64,000 bases of DNA from Caulobacter segnis (GTDB lineage Bacteria; Pseudomonadota; Alphaproteobacteria; Caulobacterales; Caulobacteraceae): the NCBI RefSeq assembly GCF_019931575.1, contig NZ_CP082923.1, positions 2,108,001 through 2,172,000 of the forward strand, written 5' to 3'. Both the position numbers and the translations under genes were made by a program. Within the stretch, counting starts at the first letter, position 1. Every line of letters begins with the position of its first letter. The notes under the pieces were generated by a model. It was given only the letters and a program-made list of their open reading frames with translations, was not told where the DNA came from and made no database searches. Positions 8,058 to 15,167 of this stretch are shown in pieces.

Positions 8058-9700
8058 TTGACGATCAGCTTAGGAACCATTTCGTTCGACGAGGCGATCC
8101 TGCTGCGGCAACTCCGGCAGGACATGCGCGACGACTGGTTCCCGGACGCCTTGGGCTATGAAGACCTGATGCGATCTGGCGATCCGCGCAGTCGCATAGA
8201 GCAGAACTTCACCGCCAATCATGGCCGCTACGTCCCCACGTCACGCGACGTGTTCAACATCCCCAAACCAAACTTCACGGTTCGCTACGGCCTAGAAACG
8301 AGCATCTGCGACCGGGTTGTCTATCATGCGTTGGCGTCGTCGATTTCGGTCCATATCGACCCACTGATCCCGCCAGTCATTTATAGCCACCGACGCGACC
8401 CTCATCGACGAGATGAGCGTTACTTCTTCCGGAGAAGCATCGCGGCTTGGCAGGACTTTGTCGGCTCGGTCCGCGCAGACTTGCAGCCCGGGGAGCAGCT
8501 CCTATCGACAGACCTGACCAACTATTTCGATAACATCGATTTGGTGAAGCTCCGCGACCTGCTTTCAGATCTCATTACACAGGCGAACTGCAGTCCTGCG
8601 GAAAAGGCGCAACTTCGAAGCGAAGTGACGTTGTTGTTTCAGCTCCTGCAAGACTGGACGTTCGAGATCGGAAGAGGGTTGCCTCAAAACCGTGACGCCT
8701 CTTCATTCTTGGCGAATGTCTACATGCTGCCCATCGACCTTGCGATGCGGGGAAAAGGGTATCGGTATTTCCGATACATGGACGACATCAAGATCATTTG
8801 CCCGGATGTCTACGCAGCCCGACGCGCCCTGAAGGACCTGATCGTCGAGTTGAGAGACCGCGGCCTTGCCGTGAACTCCAAAAGACAACGATCTGCGCTG
8901 TAGAAAACGTTGAAGCGGTGAACGATTGTCTTGATGCCGGGAGTCCCGACATCTCGCATTTGGACGCCCTGTGGGCGACTCGCTCGAGACAGGTGGTCGC
9001 AAGGTCGTTTCCGCTCCTCAGGCAACTCACTGAACGAGCTCTCCGGGAGGGCGATGGGGAGCGGATCGATACTCGGGAGTTTCGATACTGCATGAATCGA
9101 ATGGTCATGCTTGCGACCTGTTCGGAGTTTGCGGTTCCCTCAGCCTACTTCGAGCCAGTGACCCGGCTGGTGATCGAGAGACTGGCGGACCATCCGGCTG
9201 CAACCGATCAGTTTGTGCGCTATCTGCGCGCGGTTCCGTTGGGCCAGGCTGAGCAGGATGGGGTCGCGCACTACCTCTTGGATGACCATCGCTCACTATA
9301 CGGCTGGCAGAACTATCGCCTTTGGAAGCTGATGGGACAGCGCGGCTTCGCCAGACCGGATCTGATCGCGAGGGCAAGGACAGTTATCGCAGAGAAGGAC
9401 GATGGCGCGAGCCGAGCAGGAGCAACCCTCTACCTCGGCTGCCTTGGTGCCGATGAAGACCGTGAACACGTGGCGGCGAGGTTCGGAAGCCTCCGATCTT
9501 TCCTTGGGCAGCGAGCGGCTCTAGTCGCTTTGCAGGGAGTGCCATTCGCTCCGGCTATTCGGGACCATGTCGCACCGCATGTTCGCGCCGACCTGCATGG
9601 TGTCTACCGGGCACTCAACCGGCGTGAGCGAATTTATTTCTCGCCGTTGGAGTCTACCTCCATCAGTCAGATAATCGATGCGGAGCGGGATTATGCGTGA
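8058..9700 (+). pseudogene. Reverse transcriptase with C-terminal helical region, split by a -1 frameshift
   Basis: Frame 1 (8058-8903) encodes an RT: motif A TDLTNYFDNID with D152, GLPQNRDASSFLANVYM, and catalytic YMDD at 240-243. It stops early at 8903. The expected sequence continues in the -1 frame from base 8882 (NSK then KTTICAVENVEAV) and runs to 9700, adding about 270 residues of mostly helical sequence. The joined product of about 548 aa matches the size of Abi/UG-type RTs with a HEAT-like alphaRep tail. The break is in an AAAA run (8880-8883), so one lost A, a sequencing error, or ribosomal slippage could explain it. The start is TTG 8058 after GGGGGAGG. GC is visibly lower than in flanking genes. 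The stop overlaps the polymerase start, so the two form one unit. Confidence 0.75.
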
Positions 9701-11291
9701 TGCCGCTGTTCTCGCATACCTCCCTGACCCGTTCGGCTTGGAGCGGGCCGAATTCTTCCTGTCCGAGGCGGCGGGCCAGTCCCGCCGGGTCGCAGCGGCT
9801 GAGGTAGCTGAAACTGCAGTCCCGATAGTGACTGTAGAAGCTGCCCGCTTGATTACTGAACTCCGTTCGCTGGGGGTCGCTCCACCTCCGGACCTCATCG
9901 ATCTCGGCGAAGCGCTCCGCCTTCTGCGCGGTAAGGCCAAGAACGACGGGGGAGCCAAAGCTGCTGATCCATGGCGCATGTTGAAGCAGACTGCCTCAGG
10001 GGAGCCGTCCGAGGCAGCCACCGCGTCGTTTCAAAAGATGTTTGTTTCTGAGACGGAATGGCCCGGCGAAGCAGAGCGTTTCGCAGTCGCTGAACAGGTG
10101 CTCGCCGTGCTTAGAGCAGCATGGCACGCGGCTCTCGACGAGCTGGACGATTGCGGAGAGCTGCAGCGCTTTGATGGCGTTGAACGTCCGGTAGCGCAGG
10201 TTTTTTACGGTCGCCAGAGCGCCGGGATCAGCGTGGACCTAGCGAAAATCGATACCCTGATCTCGGTCGCTGACCGCGAAAAATACACCGCCTACAATCG
10301 CATCGCCGAGACTTTGGGCGTCAGCCCGTCTGGACTGACCTTCCGCAACGTGGGGCCTTGGCTGGAGCGGACCGATGCAGCCCATCTTACTCCGCACGTC
10401 TCTGCGGCAAACTTCGAAGAATACGTTCGCTTGGCGGCGACATATTCCACTTTCGCAGCCCAGCTTGTCACCTTGGTACGGGCGACCCGCGATCTCCGTG
10501 CCTTGGCTAGATTGCGAGGAGACGCTGCAGGTGTAGTTCGGCCAGAGTTCCAGATCATGGGAACGGTGACAGGACGGATCCTCGTCTCAAACCCCGCCCT
10601 TCAGCAGATGCGCCGCAGTTATCGGGACGTTCTCACCGCCGGGCCTGGGAAACGCTTGGCCTATCTCGATTTCGCGCAGTTTGAGCCTGGTATCCTTGGA
10701 TCCCTCGCAGCGGATCGGCAGTTTCTGGAGAGATACAACGCCGGCGACATTTACCGCGAACTCGCCATCGCTCTATTCAACACTGCTGATCGGAGAGATG
10801 TCGCCAAGCGAATGTTCCTGTCGTTCAGCTATGGGATGTCGCCTGACAGGATTGTAGACATCCTCGGCGGTGGGGCGCGGGCGGAGACTCTAGCCGCCTT
10901 TCAGGCGTTCGTTTCGGAGTTCCCAGGCTTGATGCGCTTCCGCAAGGCGATGGAAGACGCACTTCAGCAATCAGGCCACGTGGAGACGGCGCTGGGAAAT
11001 CGCCGATACCGCACGAGCAACGGTGAACTGCGGCACGACGAGCGGCGCTGGGCCGTCAGCCAAGCAGTGCAAGGAACAGCCTCGCTGATTTTCAAGGAGG
11101 CGGTCCTTCGATTGACTGAGCAACTCGGAGCGCAGGTTGTGATGCTGCCCATGCATGATGCGCTCCTGCTGGAGCTTCCCGAAGAGACCTATGATGCCGA
11201 CGTTGAGGTCGCAGAACACGCGATGCTTTCGGCGCTCCACAACCGTTGTCCGGGAGTCAGTGGTCGAGTGGTCGTTGCCGATCACTTCTGA
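9693..11291 (+). CDS. Family A (PolI-like) DNA polymerase, polymerase domain only, RT-associated
   Basis: 532 aa, against about 930 for cellular PolI; neither the 5' nuclease nor the proofreading domain is recognisable. Motif A is LAYLDFAQFEPGIL with D326, motif B RRDVAKRMFLSFSYG with K372, motif C PMHDALLLEL with H488-D489. The catalytic carboxylates and the O-helix lysine are therefore kept. The N-terminal 200 residues are not recognised. ATG 9693 follows GGAGCGGG and overlaps the RT stop by 8 nt; ATG 9678 is also in frame. The coupling suggests the polymerase copies or completes cDNA made by the RT. Low GC and location point to horizontal transfer. Confidence 0.85.
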   Translation: MRDAAVLAYLPDPFGLERAEFFLSEAAGQSRRVAAAEVAETAVPIVTVEAARLITELRSLGVAPPPDLIDLGEALRLLRGKAKNDGGAKAADPWRMLKQTASGEPSEAATASFQKMFVSETEWPGEAERFAVAEQVLAVLRAAWHAALDELDDCGELQRFDGVERPVAQVFYGRQSAGISVDLAKIDTLISVADREKYTAYNRIAETLGVSPSGLTFRNVGPWLERTDAAHLTPHVSAANFEEYVRLAATYSTFAAQLVTLVRATRDLRALARLRGDAAGVVRPEFQIMGTVTGRILVSNPALQQMRRSYRDVLTAGPGKRLAYLDFAQFEPGILGSLAADRQFLERYNAGDIYRELAIALFNTADRRDVAKRMFLSFSYGMSPDRIVDILGGGARAETLAAFQAFVSEFPGLMRFRKAMEDALQQSGHVETALGNRRYRTSNGELRHDERRWAVSQAVQGTASLIFKEAVLRLTEQLGAQVVMLPMHDALLLELPEETYDADVEVAEHAMLSALHNRCPGVSGRVVVADHF

Positions 11292-11404
11292 AGCATTCCG
11301 GTGCTGTTGCGGGCGCGACCTCAGCTTCCTGTGTCTCCAAAGTCAGCAACGGGTCGTTACCCCTCGCGCGGCTTGATGCTGAACGTCCGGTTCCTGGAAC
11401 TGGC

Positions 11405-11420
11405 CCAACGTCCGTTCATG
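11405..11420 (+). repeat. 16-bp direct repeat, right copy
   Basis: Identical to 3108-3123 (CCAACGTCCGTTCATG), 114 bp after the polymerase stop and in the same orientation. Confidence 0.4.
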
Positions 11421-11737
11421 GCGCTTTTCAGACTCCGACGTCGGGCGTTCGATGTGCAATTTCACACTTTGGTCGTCGCCAGAGGTTCGACGCCATTGCG
11501 ATCTCCGCCGGCATTTATAGCGAGCATACCTGCTCGGAGCTGGGCCGAGCTTGTTCCCGAAGAGCGACCGGACGGTGCGGCTTCTGGCAAGCTAACCTCG
11601 ACACCCATTTGGACCGCGCCTTGACCTTGGGATGGCGACGACCTCCCTGTAATTTCCACTCGGGTGCAACATGGTGCGCCAACGGTCTTCCGTGATTTTT
11701 GCGTTAAGATTTTGAACTGTAAGGATATATCTCGCCC

Positions 11738-11756
11738 AAAAGCCGTCTGAACGGCT
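11738..11756 (-). terminator. Candidate rho-independent terminator of the nine-gene operon
   Basis: Read on the minus strand, AGCCGT-TCAG-ACGGCT is followed at once by TTT (four T in all, counting the last stem base). The stem is 6 bp with a 4-nt loop, about 120 nt past the last stop of the operon. Confidence 0.45.
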
Positions 11757-11878
11757 GTGGCGTGGAGCGTTCGCGAAGGTGACCGCATGCAGGCGGCTCA
11801 GGACGCGGCGCCTGGCGGAGCTGTCGCTGAGGGCGCTGCGCCCTAAGCCTCTAGCGACCATCGTCGTGGCGCCGAGGT

Positions 11879-12610
11879 CTAGCTGCGAGGCTCGCCGTCC
11901 TCCCAGAAATAGGCGTCGCGCACCGGATCGTAGAAGTAGAAGCGCCCGATGCGCCGGTCGAAGAACTGGCGGCGGTTGAGCTCATAGGGTCTTGCCGTGA
12001 CCGGCGGCGGCGCTTCGCTGCGATCGGTGACGATGTCGCCGTTCGCGTCGGCGGGGCCGGCGGCGCGATCGACGGTGCGGGCGGGCGCTTCGTAGAAGAC
12101 CGTGCCGCCGGCTTCGCCTTGCACGGTGGCGGCGAAACGAGAGGTGTCCGCGCCGACCAGGGTGATCAGCTTGGCGAACCGGTTAGGGCCATACTTCTCG
12201 TCGTCCGCCACGTCGAAGTCCAAGTGCAGCAGCACCTCGCAAAGGAGGCCATTGCGCCGGACCTCCTGGGTGATCCGGGCGACGCCGGCGAGGCGGTCAT
12301 GCACCTCTTCGCGGCACGCCGCGTTGTTGGGCCACAGGTAGTAGTAGCGTCCGATCAGGTCGTAGTTGGCGTTGGATTCGTTGCGCCGCTTCAGGTCATA
12401 GACCGCGACCACGTCTCGCCCGCAAGGATCGGCGGCCTGGGGCGTCATCCGCTGCACCCCGCGATACGAGGCCTTGAAGGCGATGGAGTCGGCGAACTTC
12501 TGCGCCTGGTCGCAGTCGCCCCGGAACGCGCTTTGGGCATGAGCCTGGGTCGTCCCCGCCAGGAGCACGGCGGCCGCCGCCGCCACGAAGGATCGCGTCG
12601 TGTGGGTCAT
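11879..12610 (-). CDS. Secreted protein of unknown function, last gene of the operon
   Basis: 243 aa. A clear Sec signal peptide (TRSFVAAAAAVLLAG, cleavage after AHA near residue 26) precedes a mature part with at least four cysteines, likely disulphide-bonded in the periplasm. It is rich in Tyr/Arg/Asp (RYYYLWPNNAACREEV, then RIGRFYFYDPVRDAYFWEDGE). No family is recognised. ATG 12610 overlaps the preceding TGA in an ATGA quadruplet, so it is translationally coupled to the pseudokinase. The periplasmic location fits a role beside the PBP and SEDS proteins of the same operon. Confidence 0.75.
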   Translation of the reverse strand: MTHTTRSFVAAAAAVLLAGTTQAHAQSAFRGDCDQAQKFADSIAFKASYRGVQRMTPQAADPCGRDVVAVYDLKRRNESNANYDLIGRYYYLWPNNAACREEVHDRLAGVARITQEVRRNGLLCEVLLHLDFDVADDEKYGPNRFAKLITLVGADTSRFAATVQGEAGGTVFYEAPARTVDRAAGPADANGDIVTDRSEAPPPVTARPYELNRRQFFDRRIGRFYFYDPVRDAYFWEDGEPRS

Positions 12611-14775
12611 GGTCTGGTTCCTTGGCAGGTGGCGACGGCGCGCACCTGGCAGTAGTTGACGCCATTGGGGCAAAGGGTGTCGCCGGGACGGACCGACAGG
12701 ACCTGGCCGCCTTCGCTGTCGCAGGCGGCCCGGCCGGCCAGTTCCACGGCCGAAGAGAAGTCCGTCGCCGGATCGACCTTGATGAAGGTCGAGGCCGTCC
12801 AGGTGCGCAGGGCCGGGCGCGGCGCCGGGGGCCGCGTGGGCGTGGTCGCGGCGGGACGGGGCGCTGGAGCGGGCGCGGGCTTTAGGGGCGCGCGGCCAAT
12901 GGGCGGCGAGGGCTTGGGCGGTGGCGTCTTGGCGGGCGGCGCCTTCGCCTTGGAAGCGGGTTTCTTCTTGAGCGGGGGCTTCTCCGCCGGCCTCGTTTCC
13001 ACCGGCTTTGGGGCGGGCTTTTCGATCTGGGGTTTCTGCGGGATCTCGGGTTCGACGGGGGGCGGCTTGGCGGCCGCGTCGACGCGGGCGAGGCCGCGTT
13101 CGGCTTCACGCTGCAGGGCCGAGCCATCCCCGAGCTGGGCCACGCGGGCGTAGAGACCGCGCGCCTCGGCCAGCCGATCGGCGTCGTCGCCGGCCTGCGC
13201 TTCCAGAAGCTGGCCGAGGGCTAGTACAGCGTCGGCGCGGCTGCCCGCGGCGGCCTGGCGCAGGCGCGGCTCGGCGGCGGCGGGGTTCGGCGCGCGTCCC
13301 CCCTCGCCATGGGCCAGCATCTGGCCGAGGGCGAGCGCCGCGTCGTCCCGAGCCCGGGCCGTGTCGGGGCGACCGTCGTCGTCGGCTTCGGCGGCGCGCT
13401 GCAGCCAGTCCAGGGCTTGGTAGGCATAGGCGCCACGATCCGGGTTGGCCGTCTCGCCAGCTCGCAGGCGATAGAAGGCGCCCAGTCGTTCCATCGCGGC
13501 CGGCTCGCCGGCCGCTGCGCGGGCCGTGGTCTGGGCGTTGAACCTTTCCGGCAGTCGCAGGCCCTGGGCCGGCGCGTCCGCGCAACGTAGTCGCCAGCCG
13601 TCGGCGGCCGCGAGCCATCGGCAGCCGGCCGGCGCTGCCGGGGTCTCGGGCGCATTGGTGCGAGGCGGCGCCGGCGGTCGCGAGAGGAGCTTGGGCGTGA
13701 CCAGGGCGACGGCGGCCAGGGCCGCGAGGCCGCCGGCGGCCGCCCACCAGCCGAGCTTCCTTGGGGATGGCGCCGCGCGGCCCAGCGTCAACGGCGCCTC
13801 GGCGTCCGCCGCGATCGCCGGAGGCGGCGGGGCGACAGCCGGCATGGGCGGCACGTCGAGCGGTTCGGCTTCCGGCGCTGGCGTGGGTTCATCGAACCAG
13901 ACGGTCGTTCCGGGCTCGGCTCGAAGATTCAACCCGGCCAGCCAAGCCGCGGCGCTTGCCGGTCGCGCCTCCACGGCCGGCGCGAGGCCGGCGTCGATCC
14001 CGGCGCGCAGGGCGGCGGACACGGGAATGTCGTTCGGCCAGACATTGTCGCCGGCGACACGGGCGGCGAGATTGGCGGCCGGCGGCGCGCGGCCGGTCAG
14101 CAGGCGCTGGAGCAGGGCGCTGGCGGCGTAGAGGTCGGCGCTTGGGCCGATGGCGTGACGCAGGGCGCCGTCATGGGCTTCCGGCGGCGCGTAGCCAGGC
14201 TCGACCAGGCCTTCCTGGCTGCGCAGCGCCCGGAAGAAGGGACGGCGATCGACCATGAACCCCGTCAGCCGCACCTCACCGCCATCGATCAGCACGGCGC
14301 GTGGCGACAGGTCCCCGTGAACGATGCCGGCCGCGTGTAGTTCGCCCAGCGCCCCGGCTAGGCGACGAGCGAAGGCGGCGACAACGGGCTCGGCGACGGC
14401 GGCGGGATGATCGGCCAGCCACGCCTCGAGCGTGAGGCCCGCCGGCGCTTGCAGCCAGAAGATCCCGCTCGGCGTCCGGGCGACGGCCTCTACACCCTGG
14501 GCCGCGCTCGGCGCTACTGCCTGGAGCCGCCGACCGAGGGCCTCGAACGCGTCCGCCGCCGTTGCGTAGGCGATGCTCGCCTCGGGGATCGCCGTCAGGC
14601 GTCCGCCGACTTCGCGCACCGCGCCGGCCGGGAAGAAACGCACCGCGTGCAACGGCTCGCCCTCGACGGCGAACGTCTCCAGGGCGCCTTGGCAGTGCAG
14701 CGCCCGCAGCCGCAGGGGCTTGCGAAAGCCGTCGAATTTCAGGCGCAGCGGCGACTCGGCCGGGAGGAACGTCAT
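12607..14775 (-). CDS. Membrane-anchored protein kinase-like protein (probable pseudokinase) with SEL1-like repeats
   Basis: 722 aa. Residues about 30-300 follow a Ser/Thr kinase fold: the catalytic-loop equivalent is HGDLSPRAVLI with H153 and D155. The usual Asn of HRDLKPEN is Ala, the DFG motif reads TGF, and the VAIK lysine is replaced by Arg in HAVRFF. It is therefore probably catalytically dead. One membrane segment follows (LGWWAAAGGLAALAAVALV). Next come SEL1-like repeats (ALGQMLAHGEGG and similar), then a Pro/Lys/Ala-rich linker, then a small cysteine-containing C-terminal domain that would lie in the periplasm. ATG 14775 is set by the ATGA overlap with the gene before. The layout parallels PknB-like receptors. 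Confidence 0.75.
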   Translation of the reverse strand: MTFLPAESPLRLKFDGFRKPLRLRALHCQGALETFAVEGEPLHAVRFFPAGAVREVGGRLTAIPEASIAYATAADAFEALGRRLQAVAPSAAQGVEAVARTPSGIFWLQAPAGLTLEAWLADHPAAVAEPVVAAFARRLAGALGELHAAGIVHGDLSPRAVLIDGGEVRLTGFMVDRRPFFRALRSQEGLVEPGYAPPEAHDGALRHAIGPSADLYAASALLQRLLTGRAPPAANLAARVAGDNVWPNDIPVSAALRAGIDAGLAPAVEARPASAAAWLAGLNLRAEPGTTVWFDEPTPAPEAEPLDVPPMPAVAPPPPAIAADAEAPLTLGRAAPSPRKLGWWAAAGGLAALAAVALVTPKLLSRPPAPPRTNAPETPAAPAGCRWLAAADGWRLRCADAPAQGLRLPERFNAQTTARAAAGEPAAMERLGAFYRLRAGETANPDRGAYAYQALDWLQRAAEADDDGRPDTARARDDAALALGQMLAHGEGGRAPNPAAAEPRLRQAAAGSRADAVLALGQLLEAQAGDDADRLAEARGLYARVAQLGDGSALQREAERGLARVDAAAKPPPVEPEIPQKPQIEKPAPKPVETRPAEKPPLKKKPASKAKAPPAKTPPPKPSPPIGRAPLKPAPAPAPRPAATTPTRPPAPRPALRTWTASTFIKVDPATDFSSAVELAGRAACDSEGGQVLSVRPGDTLCPNGVNYCQVRAVATCQGTRP

Positions 14776-15167
14776 GGAGCGGCTCCGCAGTCGGCCATGG
14801 CCCGCGACGCCGCCTCGATGATCCGATCGGCCTCGGGCGGCGAGGGGGTGTCGATCGGCACGAGCGCGACGCGGATCGGCGTGGCCGAACCATCTCGACG
14901 CCAAACGCTTTCAGCCCCGCCTCCGTTGAGGGCGAGGGTGGCGCGCATCAGGGGCGGGTCGGCGGCGAGGCCGGAACAGGCGAAGAAATGCGGCCAGTCG
15001 CGAGCGGCGGGGCTGTCGCCCACGACAGCGACGGTGAGCCAGCGGGGAGCCCTGGACTCGACGCTGGGCGCGGGCGAGGGCCTGCCCATCCAGGCGCCCA
15101 GTGCGATCGCGGCGAGCCAGAGTACGGCGGGGGCGGCGATGGCGAAGGACGGCGCGTAACGCTTCAT
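14772..15167 (-). CDS. Small anchored protein of unknown function
   Basis: 131 aa. It has an N-terminal membrane segment or uncleaved signal (YAPSFAIAAPAVLWLAAIALGAWM) and a periplasmic part of about 100 residues with two cysteines (HFFACSGL and a C-terminal ADCGAAP). No family is recognised. Both ends overlap neighbours by ATGA, so it is made together with the transpeptidase and the pseudokinase. Confidence 0.7.
   Translation of the reverse strand: MKRYAPSFAIAAPAVLWLAAIALGAWMGRPSPAPSVESRAPRWLTVAVVGDSPAARDWPHFFACSGLAADPPLMRATLALNGGGAESVWRRDGSATPIRVALVPIDTPSPPEADRIIEAASRAMADCGAAP

Larger units (their letters stand above)
11292..11878. other. Non-coding right island edge
   Basis: No convincing gene in 587 bp. 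It holds the right copy of the 16-bp repeat (11405-11420) and a candidate minus-strand terminator (11738-11756). A further hairpin AGGGCG-CTG-CGCCCT (11830-11844) lies 35 nt after the end of the minus-strand operon. Composition rises to host-like GC only from about 11760, so the island probably ends between 11420 and 11760. Confidence 0.45.

Noticed and set aside
11592..11861. Minus-strand open frame at the island edge that could be a transposase remnant
   Set aside because: No transposase motif is recognisable and no terminal inverted repeats were seen.
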